Assembly (NCBI RefSeq): GCF_016907545.1
Contig: NZ_JAFBCD010000001.1
Coordinates: forward strand, 3,844,001 to 3,908,000
Reading direction: 5' to 3'
DNA: 64,000 bases
From: Paenarthrobacter ilicis
Lineage (GTDB): Bacteria > Actinomycetota > Actinomycetes > Actinomycetales > Micrococcaceae
Shown here: in pieces, positions 33,519-41,829 of the stretch
Numbering within the stretch: position 1 is the first letter of the stretch
Layout of the letters: every line of letters starts with the position of its first letter
Notes under the pieces: generated by a model
The model's input: only the letters and a program-made list of their open reading frames with translations
What the model was told of the DNA's origin: nothing
Databases searched by the model: none
Program-made: the position numbers and the translations under genes

Positions 33519-33878
33519 ATGAACACTCCGGATCTGAGCATGAATCCTGCTGCAGAGGTTGAGGTGGACCTGGCCAGCGTGGCAACGCATGGCTACACGA
33601 GCAACAAAGATGCCTACCTCAAACGGTTGAAACGCATCGAAGGGCAGGTCCGCGGAATCGCGCGCATGGTGGAGGACGACAAGTACTGCATCGACATCCT
33701 TACCCAGATCGCCGCAGCCACCAAGGCCCTCCACGCGGTCAGCCTTGGGCTCGTAGAAGAGCACATCGGCCACTGTGTGGTCGGGGCGGCTTCCGAGCCC
33801 GACCCCGAAGCCCGCGCAGAGCGGATCGACGCCAAAGTCAAGGAGGCAACCGATGCCATCGGGCGCCTGCTGCGGTAA
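33519..33878 (+). CDS. csoR: Copper-sensing repressor
   Basis: 119 residues, CsoR/RcnR family. The Cu(I) ligand set is Cys57 (KYCIDIL), His82 and Cys86 (EHIGHC), with spacings of 25 and 4 as in Mycobacterium CsoR (Cys36, His61, Cys65). The N-terminus is extended by about 25 residues with no known function. It is first gene of the csoR-copZ-copA unit and has two operators upstream, so autoregulated copper derepression is expected. Confidence 0.92.
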   Translation: MNTPDLSMNPAAEVEVDLASVATHGYTSNKDAYLKRLKRIEGQVRGIARMVEDDKYCIDILTQIAAATKALHAVSLGLVEEHIGHCVVGAASEPDPEARAERIDAKVKEATDAIGRLLR

Positions 33879-33917
33879 TTCCGCAAACTACCCCACACCA
33901 ATACCAAGGAGCACCCC

Positions 33918-34151
33918 ATGAGCCAGTCCATCCAAACCAACGTCAGCGTTTCCGGCATGACCTGTGGGCACTGCGTCTCCAGCGTGAGCGAAGAACTTGA
34001 ATCGCTCAGCGGCGTCGAAGGCGTAGCCGTAGACCTCAATCCCGGCGGGTTGTCCACCGTGACCATCACATCAACCAAGCAGCTGTCGCCGTCGGAAATC
34101 GGCGAGGCCGTGGCAGAAGCCGGCTACCTGGTGGTAGCCAACGAAGCCTAG
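33918..34151 (+). CDS. copZ: Copper chaperone, heavy-metal-associated domain
   Basis: 77 residues, one HMA domain. GMTCGHCVSSV with Cys16 and Cys19 is the Cu(I) site, and the VDLNPGGLSTVTITSTK strand fits the fold. AAGGAG lies 6 nt before the ATG. It lies between csoR and copA, 8 nt before the latter, and should deliver Cu(I) to it. Confidence 0.92.
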   Translation: MSQSIQTNVSVSGMTCGHCVSSVSEELESLSGVEGVAVDLNPGGLSTVTITSTKQLSPSEIGEAVAEAGYLVVANEA

Positions 34152-34159
34152 GAGTTCCC

Positions 34160-36466
34160 TTGAGCAACCAGGAGACTTTCAACCAACCCGTACCCCGGGT
34201 TATCGAACTCGACATTGAGGGCATGACCTGCGCCTCATGCGTCAATCGGGTGGAACGGAAACTGGGCAAACTTGAGGGCGTGGAGGCCAGCGTCAACCTT
34301 CCGCTCGAATCGGCGCACGTCACGGTGCCCGCGTCAGTGACGGACCAACAAATCGTGGACACCGTCAACGCAACTGGCTATAAGGCCACGATCCGCCACG
34401 CCCCGGCACCGCACACGGAACATACGGCGCGCATGGATCACGCGGAACACGAAGACCACGTGGCCCACGGAGACCACATGGCGCACGGGCCAGCAGCTTC
34501 GACGCTCCGCCCGCGCCTGATGGTCGCAGCGGTACTGACCATCCCCGTGTTCGCAATCTCAATGATCCCCGCCCTCCAGTTCGCCCACTGGGGCTGGGTT
34601 GCAGGTGCGCTGGCACTGCCAGTGGTCAGCTGGGCGGCCTGGCCTTTCCACCGGGCTGCCGCCATCAATGCCCGCCACATGGCCTCCACCATGGACACGC
34701 TGGTGTCCATCGGCGTGATCGCTGCGTACCTGTACTCCGCCTGGCAGTTGTTCGCGGATCCCCGGATGACCGAGCACCCCGGCATGGAAAGCATGGCAGG
34801 CGGCGGGCTGTACTTCGAGGTCGCCGCCGTGGTCACCACGTTCCTGCTCCTGGGGCGCTACCTTGAGGCGAACGCGAAGGCCAAGGCCGGCAATGCGCTC
34901 AAGGCCCTCCTGGATCTGGGCGCCAAGGACGCCACCATCCTGGTGGGCGGCGTGGAGCGAAAGGTTCCGGCCGATCAACTTCTGGTGGACGACGTCATAG
35001 TGGTCCGCCCCGGCGAAAAGATCGCCACCGACGGCGTGGTCACGGACGGCACCTCCGCCGTTGACGCTTCACTGGTGACGGGTGAATCCGTGCCTGTGGA
35101 GGTTGGCCCCGGAAGCGCAGTGACGGGCGCTACCATCAACACGTCCGGACGCCTGCTGGTCCGCGCCACACGCGTCGGTTCAGACACCACGCTCGCCCAG
35201 ATGGGTCGCCTCGTCAGCCAGGCGCAAACAGGGAAAGCGCCCATTGCCCGGCTGGCGGACAGGATCAGCTCTGTCTTCGTGCCCATCGTGCTGGTCATCG
35301 CCCTGGTCACTTTTGCCCTGTGGCTGTTCTTCTCCGGCGACCTCAACGCAGCTTTCACGGCCGCCGTCGCTGTCCTGGTCATTGCGTGCCCTTGCGCCTT
35401 GGGCTTGGCCACCCCCGTCGGCCTGCTCACGGGAACGGGACGCGGCGCCCAGTTGGGCATTCTCATCAAGGGCCCACAGGTCCTTGAGGACACCCGGCAC
35501 GTGGACACCATATTGCTGGACAAGACCGGAACAGTGACCAGCGGCAAGCTTGCCGTGGACCACACCATCGGCGTGAACGGCCATTCGCCGGCGACGGTCC
35601 TGGCGCTGGCAGGAGCCGTTGAAAACGCTTCGGAGCACCCGATCGCCCACGCGATCGCTGCTGCCGCGCAAGAAGCATTGCACGACGCCGGCAGCCTGCC
35701 TCACGTTGAGGGCTTCAGTTCCGCTCCGGGCGGCGGCGTCCGGGGAACCGTTGCGCTGGACGGAGCAACAAGGAGTGTCGTCGTCGGGCGCTCCGGATGG
35801 CTCGAAGAGAACAGCGTCACGATCGACGCAGATCACCATGAAGCACTTACCGCCGAGGAAAATGGCGGCGCTACGGCGATCTGGGTTGCCGTCGATGGGC
35901 GGCCCGCTGGCATCATCAGCCTGAGCGACACCATCAAACCCGGTTCGGCAGCAGCAATCCGGAAGCTGAAGGACCTGGGCATACGTCCCATCCTGTTGAC
36001 CGGAGACAACGCTGCCGTGGCCGCCCAAGTGGCTTCCGCCGTCGGGATTTCCGCCGATGACGTGTTCGCCGGCGTCCTGCCGGAGGGCAAGGTGGAGGCG
36101 GTCAGGAAACTGCAGGCGGCGGGCGCCACGGTGGCAATGGCCGGCGATGGCGTCAATGATGCTGCCGCCCTGGCGCAATCGGATCTTGGCATCGCCATGG
36201 GATCGGGCACCGATGTTGCGATCGAGGCCTCGGACCTCACCGTCATGGGCAGCGACCTGGGTCAACTGGCGCAGGCGATTGAACTGTCCCGGAAGACCCT
36301 GTCCACCATCAAAACAAACCTGTTCTGGGCGTTCTTCTACAACGCAATCGGGATCCCCGTCGCTGCGCTTGGCTTCCTGAATCCCATGATCGCAGGGGCT
36401 GCCATGGCTGCGAGCTCGGTCCTGGTGGTGGCCAACTCGCTCCGGCTCAGGTCCTTCGGGAAATAG
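34160..36466 (+). CDS. copA: Cu(I)-exporting P-type ATPase
   Basis: 768 residues from TTG at 34160, with GGAG 5 nt upstream. Domains: one N-terminal HMA domain with GMTCASC (Cys24, Cys27); a His-rich linker at about 80-110 with repeated HxxH units; eight membrane helices; the Cu(I) site Cys410-Pro411-Cys412; phosphorylated Asp454 (DKTGT); the HP motif (SEHPIAHAI); and GDGVNDAAAL. This is the P1B-1 class. Third gene of the copper unit. The His-rich linker is unusual for a one-HMA CopA. Confidence 0.93.
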   Translation: MSNQETFNQPVPRVIELDIEGMTCASCVNRVERKLGKLEGVEASVNLPLESAHVTVPASVTDQQIVDTVNATGYKATIRHAPAPHTEHTARMDHAEHEDHVAHGDHMAHGPAASTLRPRLMVAAVLTIPVFAISMIPALQFAHWGWVAGALALPVVSWAAWPFHRAAAINARHMASTMDTLVSIGVIAAYLYSAWQLFADPRMTEHPGMESMAGGGLYFEVAAVVTTFLLLGRYLEANAKAKAGNALKALLDLGAKDATILVGGVERKVPADQLLVDDVIVVRPGEKIATDGVVTDGTSAVDASLVTGESVPVEVGPGSAVTGATINTSGRLLVRATRVGSDTTLAQMGRLVSQAQTGKAPIARLADRISSVFVPIVLVIALVTFALWLFFSGDLNAAFTAAVAVLVIACPCALGLATPVGLLTGTGRGAQLGILIKGPQVLEDTRHVDTILLDKTGTVTSGKLAVDHTIGVNGHSPATVLALAGAVENASEHPIAHAIAAAAQEALHDAGSLPHVEGFSSAPGGGVRGTVALDGATRSVVVGRSGWLEENSVTIDADHHEALTAEENGGATAIWVAVDGRPAGIISLSDTIKPGSAAAIRKLKDLGIRPILLTGDNAAVAAQVASAVGISADDVFAGVLPEGKVEAVRKLQAAGATVAMAGDGVNDAAALAQSDLGIAMGSGTDVAIEASDLTVMGSDLGQLAQAIELSRKTLSTIKTNLFWAFFYNAIGIPVAALGFLNPMIAGAAMAASSVLVVANSLRLRSFGK

Positions 36467-36475
36467 CTGCCGGAG

Positions 36476-36748
36476 TTACGCGGCTCCGAAGCGGACCGCT
36501 GAACGGGCTTTCGCCTTGGCCGCTTCTTCCTCCCGGTTCTTTGCAGGAGCCTGGCTCACCAAGGAGTCCAGGAGATGCTGCGTAATATGCGCGATCTCAT
36601 GAACGGCCTCGTTGAAAGCCTCTTCGTTGGCCTTGGACGGCTTGGTGGATCCGCTGATTTTCCGCACATATTGCAGGGCAGCGGCCTCCACTTCGGCATC
36701 CGTGGCATGCGGTTCAAAGTTGTGGAGAGTCCTGATGTTCCGGCACAT
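36476..36748 (-). CDS. DUF2277 protein
   Basis: 90 residues. The opening MCRNIRTLHNFEPHATDAEV and ALQYVRKISGS are the hallmark of DUF2277. No function is established. The protein is helical and ends in a Lys/Ala-rich tail. It is divergent from the WXG100 gene and ends 9 nt from copA's stop. There is no clear ribosome site. Confidence 0.85.
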   Translation of the reverse strand: MCRNIRTLHNFEPHATDAEVEAAALQYVRKISGSTKPSKANEEAFNEAVHEIAHITQHLLDSLVSQAPAKNREEEAAKAKARSAVRFGAA

Positions 36749-36903
36749 AAACCCATGCTAACCATGGGCACCACTCCATGGGGAGGGGTGCCCATCGACG
36801 GGTTTGCGGAACGCACGATAGGTTTTAGCTATTGGATCTTCCGGATGAGCCGGAGGCCTGGGGATGCCGAAGAGCTCGGGTCCGAACAATGAAGGAGAAT
36901 CTC

Positions 36904-37167
36904 ATGGCTATTTGGGGTGCAGATGTTGATCAGCTTCGTCAGCTCGGTAACAAGCTGAAGGCAGGCGCAGAGAACATTGAGCAGCAGCGTTCGCAGCTCA
37001 AGGGTGCTCTTGACGGCACCGACTGGAAGGGCCCGGACGCTGACAAGTTCCGCGGCGAGTGGGACAGCCAGCACGCTTCGAACCTGAAGAAGGTGGCAGA
37101 CGCCCTTCGCGAAGCCGGCGACCGCGCTCAGAAGAACGCCGAGCAGCAGCAGCAGGCCTCCAACTAA
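36904..37167 (+). CDS. Orphan WXG100-family protein (EsxA-like)
   Basis: 87 residues, a helical hairpin with the turn motif Trp41-Lys-Gly43 at the centre. The N- and C-terminal helices are polar and heptad-like; the tail is Gln-rich (EQQQQASN). AAGGAG lies 6 nt before the ATG. No type VII secretion core gene (eccC, eccB, eccD) or second esx gene is within the window, so export, if any, relies on genes elsewhere. Followed directly by a terminator, so it is monocistronic. Confidence 0.88.
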   Translation: MAIWGADVDQLRQLGNKLKAGAENIEQQRSQLKGALDGTDWKGPDADKFRGEWDSQHASNLKKVADALREAGDRAQKNAEQQQQASN

Positions 37168-37179
37168 GACAGTTGGGAA

Positions 37180-37210
37180 GAATGCCCGGACGCACAGCGT
37201 CCGGGCATTC
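37180..37210 (+). terminator. Rho-independent terminator after the WXG100 gene
   Basis: A perfect 14-bp stem (37180-37193 with 37197-37210), 3-nt loop, then TCTTGTT. Also placed to stop the convergent EamA gene. Confidence 0.85.
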
Positions 37211-37223
37211 TCTTGTTAAGGGC

Positions 37224-38252
37224 CTATTTCTCGGTGACGTTGACGACGGGAACCGGTTCAACGTCATTGGGATGGTCCAGGGCGGGTGTTGCGGGATTCG
37301 GGGCCGCCGAGGCCTTGTCTCCGCGGAGCTCGTCCACCCGGACCAGGACCACGCCGCCAACAATCAGCAATCCGCCCAGCAGCTGAATCGTTCCCGGCAA
37401 CTCGCCCAACAGCAGCCAAGCCCACAGCACCGCAAACAGCACCTCGGTCAGGGAGACGAAAGAAGCCACCTTGGATCCCAGGCTTCGGGCCGCCATGATG
37501 CCGGAAACATAAGCCAGAACGGTCGCCAGGATCACCAACCCCACAGCGGAAACCCACCACGGCGTGGTCCAGGGGCCCAACGTTGTGTCGGCCGTGCTGA
37601 ACGTCATGGGCAACACGCCCGCCAGGCCTGCCAACCACATCACTGCTGCTCCCACAACCAGTCCGCCGGAGGCGAGAACCAGCGGAGGGAGACTGTCATT
37701 TTCCTTGGCGGTGATAAAGAAATAGATGACAAGGCAGACGGCCGCCGCCATCCCCCACAGGACGCCGACAAAATCGACTTTCACCGCGCCCGTCAGGTCC
37801 AGGACCAGCACCAGCCCACCCAAAGAGAGCAACGCCCCCGCCGACGTGAGGGCCCGGGGCCTGCGGCGGCTGGCAATCCACAGCCACAGCACAATCATCA
37901 CCGGCGCCAGGTACTCCAAAAGCAGAGCTACGCCGACGGACAAACGTGCCACCGCGTTGAAATAGAAGAGCTGGCAGCCCGCCACGCCAATGAGGCCAAA
38001 GAGCAGGATGGTCAGCCAGTTGTCCTTCAGCTGGTGCCAGCGTCCGCGGAGAACCACGACGGCGGGTAGCAACAAAATCAGGGCAGCGCCGGTCAAGCGC
38101 ACAGCAACTGCGGCTCCGGGCGACCAACCCGTCTCCAGCATCGACTTGGCAAAAGAGCCGGACGTGCCGAAAACTGCGGAGGAAAACAAAGCGATGCCGA
38201 GTCCCGATGCCAGGAATCCCTTTGCATCAGCCTTCGTCGTTGGAGCTGACAC
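37224..38252 (-). CDS. EamA/DMT-family transporter
   Basis: 342 residues, ten membrane helices in two EamA repeats (about 15-150 and 160-300). RhaT/RarD-like features include SSAVFGTSGSFAKSML and LEYLAPVMIVLWLW. Start is GTG at 38252 with AGGAGG 5 nt upstream. Probably exports an amino acid or other small metabolite. It is divergent from a CGNR-type regulator 71 nt away, a common arrangement in which the regulator controls the transporter. Confidence 0.88.
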   Translation of the reverse strand: MSAPTTKADAKGFLASGLGIALFSSAVFGTSGSFAKSMLETGWSPGAAVAVRLTGAALILLLPAVVVLRGRWHQLKDNWLTILLFGLIGVAGCQLFYFNAVARLSVGVALLLEYLAPVMIVLWLWIASRRRPRALTSAGALLSLGGLVLVLDLTGAVKVDFVGVLWGMAAAVCLVIYFFITAKENDSLPPLVLASGGLVVGAAVMWLAGLAGVLPMTFSTADTTLGPWTTPWWVSAVGLVILATVLAYVSGIMAARSLGSKVASFVSLTEVLFAVLWAWLLLGELPGTIQLLGGLLIVGGVVLVRVDELRGDKASAAPNPATPALDHPNDVEPVPVVNVTEK

Positions 38253-38323
38253 AGCAGCCTCCTGTCAGGAGTAAAGTGGGCTTATGGTCATGACATTACT
38301 CCCGGACGATGTAAGGAGTCAAA

Positions 38324-38866
38324 GTGCTTTTTGCGCCTGACACTGAGGTGGCCCTGCGCAGTGTCGTCAACTTGATCAACAGCGCCGCCAACGGCGGGGA
38401 GTTGCTGAACACCGTGGCCGACCTGGACGCCTTCCTGGATAGGGAAGAGTTCACCGGGGCGCGGTCCCGGAATGCAGCGGAACTACGCAGCATCAAGCAG
38501 CTTCGCACTGAACTTGCGGCACTCTGGAGCTCCGACGAAGACACCGCGGCCATGTCCGTCAACAAGCTGCTGGCCGACGCCAACGCTTTGCCACAACTGG
38601 TACGGCATGACCACTGGGATTGGCACCTCCATGCCACCACCCCGGAAGCCCCACTGGCTGACCGCATGGGAACGGAAGCAGCCATGGCCATCATTGATGT
38701 GATCCGCAGCAAGGAGATGGAGCGCATGCGTGTCTGCGCGGCAGAAGACTGCGACGCCGTGGTGCTTGACCTGAGCCGCAACCGCTCCAAGCTCTACTGC
38801 GACACCGGCAACTGTGCCAACCGCGCCCACGTTGCGGCCTACCGGGCCCGGAAGGCGAGCGCCTAG
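38324..38866 (+). CDS. CGNR-type zinc finger regulator
   Basis: 180 residues. An ABATE-like N-terminal domain (1-130) and a C-terminal zinc finger with Cys138, Cys143, Cys159 and Cys164. The name-giving CGNR is CANR here (164-167), followed by RAHVAAYRARK, the DNA-binding end. Start is GTG at 38324 with AAGGAG 5 nt upstream. Divergent from the EamA transporter. Confidence 0.85.
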   Translation: MLFAPDTEVALRSVVNLINSAANGGELLNTVADLDAFLDREEFTGARSRNAAELRSIKQLRTELAALWSSDEDTAAMSVNKLLADANALPQLVRHDHWDWHLHATTPEAPLADRMGTEAAMAIIDVIRSKEMERMRVCAAEDCDAVVLDLSRNRSKLYCDTGNCANRAHVAAYRARKASA

Positions 38867-38882
38867 TCGCTTTGTCTTCAAA

Positions 38883-38898
38883 TGTGATCAGCATCACA
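38883..38898. promoter_or_regulatory. CRP/GlxR box of the pilus operon
   Basis: TGTGA-N6-TCACA, perfect at all ten fixed positions. It ends 13 nt before a CATAAT -10 box (38912-38917), so it overlaps the -35 region. Confidence 0.65.
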
Positions 38899-38911
38899 TA
38901 AAGTTCTTCGA

Positions 38912-38917
38912 CATAAT
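38912..38917 (+). promoter_or_regulatory. -10 box of the pilus operon
   Basis: CATAAT, five of six to TATAAT, without a clear -35, which a CRP-type activator could replace. Transcription from here would give a leader of about 80 nt. Confidence 0.5.
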
Positions 38918-38953
38918 CCAATTTGGCTCCGCACTAACAACCCGAAGCAAGAA

Positions 38954-38986
38954 GTCCCGGCTCTCCATAGCCGGGACCCAAAAGGG
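38954..38986 (+). promoter_or_regulatory. 5' leader hairpins of the pilus operon
   Basis: A perfect 9-bp stem (38954-38962 with 38969-38977, 6-nt loop), immediately followed by a small CCC-AAAA-GGG hairpin (to 38986), 5 nt before the ribosome site of the tip pilin. There is no T tract. It could control stability or translation, or be part of an RNA sensor. No known riboswitch was recognised. Confidence 0.5.
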
Positions 38987-39004
38987 CGTTAGGAAGAGTT
39001 CACA

Positions 39005-41740
39005 ATGCGGAAGCAGTCCGGGCAGCAGCATGCCCTCACCCACAACGGACCGGGTGAGCGGCCACTCCATTCGGTGTTGGCTTTGCTCGTCTCCGTGTTC
39101 CTGGCTGTCGCAAGCCTCTCAACCTTCGCACTTATCGGCACACCCGCTCCGGCAGCAGCTGCACCTGGCTCCCCTGGAGTCACCCAGCCCGGCACCTTGA
39201 TCTACAGCGAAGACTTCTCCAATCAGAGTGCAGCCAGTGCACCCATCCCCCTGGGTTCCTATGCAGGCGGAACGGCAGCACAGAACGAGCAGTACACTGC
39301 GGATGCGGCCTGGCTCCCCGGCTTCCAGGCGTGCAATGGCTGGATCCTGCGGCAGAGCACTCCGCTGCCTGCCAATGGAGGCACCATCGTCAACAACGAT
39401 CAGTGCAACCGGAACGGCGGTATCAACTTCCTTCGCGACATGGCCTTCGTCATGGGCAAATACCAGGGCATGACTGATGCGCAGGCTGCGGAGAACCAGA
39501 TCCTCAGCGAATACACCAACACCACCACAGGTATTCAGCCCGCCGGCCTGCAGCTTCAAACCACCAAGAACACTATCCCTACCATCGCAGGCCACTACTA
39601 CGCGATCTCGGGAATCTTCGCGGAAACCAACTGCTTCTCCAACCACGCCAGCCAGGAATTCTCCATCCTTGTCAATGGCGTAGCCACTGTGGTGGGCTCG
39701 AACCTGGACCCCTGCGCCGATCCCAGCAGGCAAGTCATCAACTACGGCAATACCAACTACAGTGTGGCCAAGCTCCAGTCCGGGGCCATCCAGGTGCCCC
39801 TGACCGGCACCACGCCAACACTGGGCATCCGGGTACGGAACCTGACGGCTACCGGAACCGGCAATGATGTTGGCTTCGACCTCCCGCAGCTGGTGGACGT
39901 TACACCGCAACTGGACAAGTCCTTCTCGCCCACCAGCATCTACCAGGGCCAAAACACGGTCCTGACCTACACCGTCACCAACACCAGCGACCTCATGGCC
40001 AAAAATGGATGGCATTTCGTGGACACGCTGCCCAACGGCTTGACCGCGGCGGGCCCTCTGGGCGGCACTTGCGTCCGCACCGCAGGATCGGTTTCGGGCC
40101 GCACAGTGGACGTCACCGGCAACCTGGCACAGGGCAGTTCATCGTGCACCATCACCGTGACCGTCACCAGCAACACCCCTGGCGCCTACAACAACTCCGG
40201 CTGCGTGGCCAATGACGGCACGGCAATCGCCAACTGCACCAACAACTTCCCCACCATCACGGGTCTCTACTCGCCAGGAACCGCGCCGTTGACCGTCCGC
40301 CCGGTGGTGGACCTGTCCATCACCAAGAAAGCCAACATCACCGCGTACGTTCCCGGCCAGCCCATCACCTACACGGTGGTGGTATATAACAACGGACCCA
40401 GCGACGCCATCAATGCCGTGTTCACTGATCCCCTGCCGCCTTCCATCCAGGGTGCGACCTGGACCTGCGCTGTGACTCTGGCCGGAACCGCAAACCTGTC
40501 GCCCATGGGCCCAACGGCCTGCAATGCCCCCACGGGCTCCGGCAGCATCTCCGGGACCGTCCGGATCAACACCGGTGGAACGCTGACCTACACGGTCACG
40601 GGCACGGTGGCAGCGGGCGCCACCGGAAATATCGTCAACACTGCCACCATCGCGCCGGCGGCCCTGACGGCCGTTCCCAACATGCCCGGCGGTGGACCCA
40701 ACCCCGTACCGGGTTCCAGCACCCAGGTACCAACGGTCGATCCCGCATGTCCACCGCTGCCCGGTGTGGGCTGTTCGGCAACGGTGAGCACCCCCGTTGA
40801 CCCCCAGTGGACCATCAGCAAGACCGCTACCGTGAACGGCTCTTCCGCCGACAGCCCGTCCGTGAAGCCCGGCGACACCATCACCTACACCGTCACTGCC
40901 ACCAGCAACCGCGGCCAAATTAACAACGTTGTCCTGACCGACAATTTGTCAGATGTCCTGGATCAGGCCACGTTTGTGCCCGGTTCCGCCCTGCTGACCA
41001 TTGGCAACGCAGCACCGGTGGCCGTCAGCAACCCCGCCGTCGGGTCCACCACCCTGACAACCCAGGCATTTACGCTTCCGGCTGGCCAGACAGCCACGCT
41101 GAGCTACAAGGTCACCGTCAAGCAGGACGCCTGGAGTTCCCAGCTGGTGAACGTCGTCACCGGTTCCGGCAGTGTGGTTCCCGTCCGCTGCGCCACGAAC
41201 ACAGGTCCCGTGGCTCCGGAATGCAGCACCACCCATCGGACGCCGGCAAAGTTCCTTCTTGAGAAAGTCGGAGAATCCTCCAACGGCAGTTGGGTCCCCA
41301 TGGCGGGCTCTTCCTGGAGCATCCACAACGACGCTGCCGGAAAGCCTGGCGCGGTCAACACCGGCTACACGGTGGCTGCCATCCCGTCCCAAACCGGGCA
41401 GTTCCAGATTGAAGGCATCGAGCCAGGCGTGTACTGGCTCGAGGAAACCCAGGCCCCGCAAGGGTTCAACCTGCTGGCCGAACCCGTTCAGTTCACGGTG
41501 GCCGCAAACGGTGCAATAACACTCGGCCCCGGCACCGGCGGCGGCGTAGTTACTGCCGCAGACGCCGATGCAAACGGAATCTACTTGGTGACTGTCCGCG
41601 ACGTTCCCGCGCTGAAACTGCCGGAATCGGGCGGCATGGGCTGGTGGCCCTTCACCGCTGGCGGGGCCTCGCTTCTCTTGGCAGCCCTGGCAATGGCCCA
41701 CCGAACCACCCGCCGCGCCACGTCTCATTCATCCATCTGA
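39005..41740 (+). CDS. Sortase-anchored tip/adhesin pilin with DUF11 and SpaA domains
   Basis: 911 residues. An N-terminal signal (about 1-53) ends in an Ala-rich cleavage site. An adhesin-like region (55-300) is followed by two or three DUF11 repeats (about 300-430, 430-570, 600-740) and a SpaA/Cna-B-like domain (about 745-865) with FQIEGIEPGVYWLEETQAP, an E-box. The sorting signal is LPESG at 872-876, then a hydrophobic helix and RRATSHSS. LPESG differs from the LPLTG of the major pilin. AGGAAGAG precedes the ATG. It is first gene of the operon and the likely tip or adhesin of a SpaA-type pilus. Confidence 0.88.
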   Translation: MRKQSGQQHALTHNGPGERPLHSVLALLVSVFLAVASLSTFALIGTPAPAAAAPGSPGVTQPGTLIYSEDFSNQSAASAPIPLGSYAGGTAAQNEQYTADAAWLPGFQACNGWILRQSTPLPANGGTIVNNDQCNRNGGINFLRDMAFVMGKYQGMTDAQAAENQILSEYTNTTTGIQPAGLQLQTTKNTIPTIAGHYYAISGIFAETNCFSNHASQEFSILVNGVATVVGSNLDPCADPSRQVINYGNTNYSVAKLQSGAIQVPLTGTTPTLGIRVRNLTATGTGNDVGFDLPQLVDVTPQLDKSFSPTSIYQGQNTVLTYTVTNTSDLMAKNGWHFVDTLPNGLTAAGPLGGTCVRTAGSVSGRTVDVTGNLAQGSSSCTITVTVTSNTPGAYNNSGCVANDGTAIANCTNNFPTITGLYSPGTAPLTVRPVVDLSITKKANITAYVPGQPITYTVVVYNNGPSDAINAVFTDPLPPSIQGATWTCAVTLAGTANLSPMGPTACNAPTGSGSISGTVRINTGGTLTYTVTGTVAAGATGNIVNTATIAPAALTAVPNMPGGGPNPVPGSSTQVPTVDPACPPLPGVGCSATVSTPVDPQWTISKTATVNGSSADSPSVKPGDTITYTVTATSNRGQINNVVLTDNLSDVLDQATFVPGSALLTIGNAAPVAVSNPAVGSTTLTTQAFTLPAGQTATLSYKVTVKQDAWSSQLVNVVTGSGSVVPVRCATNTGPVAPECSTTHRTPAKFLLEKVGESSNGSWVPMAGSSWSIHNDAAGKPGAVNTGYTVAAIPSQTGQFQIEGIEPGVYWLEETQAPQGFNLLAEPVQFTVAANGAITLGPGTGGGVVTAADADANGIYLVTVRDVPALKLPESGGMGWWPFTAGGASLLLAALAMAHRTTRRATSHSSI

Positions 41741-41829
41741 CCTAATCCTCAGCCTGCCGAACAACGGTACGGCTGCATCTCCCAGAATGTTCGCTCCGAG
41801 CATCGCACCACCACAAGAAAGAGGAAAAA

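Noticed and set aside
37059..38069. Plus-strand frame (336 codons) beyond the WXG100 gene
   Set aside because: Opposite the EamA gene, Gln/His/Arg-rich, and it crosses a strong terminator.
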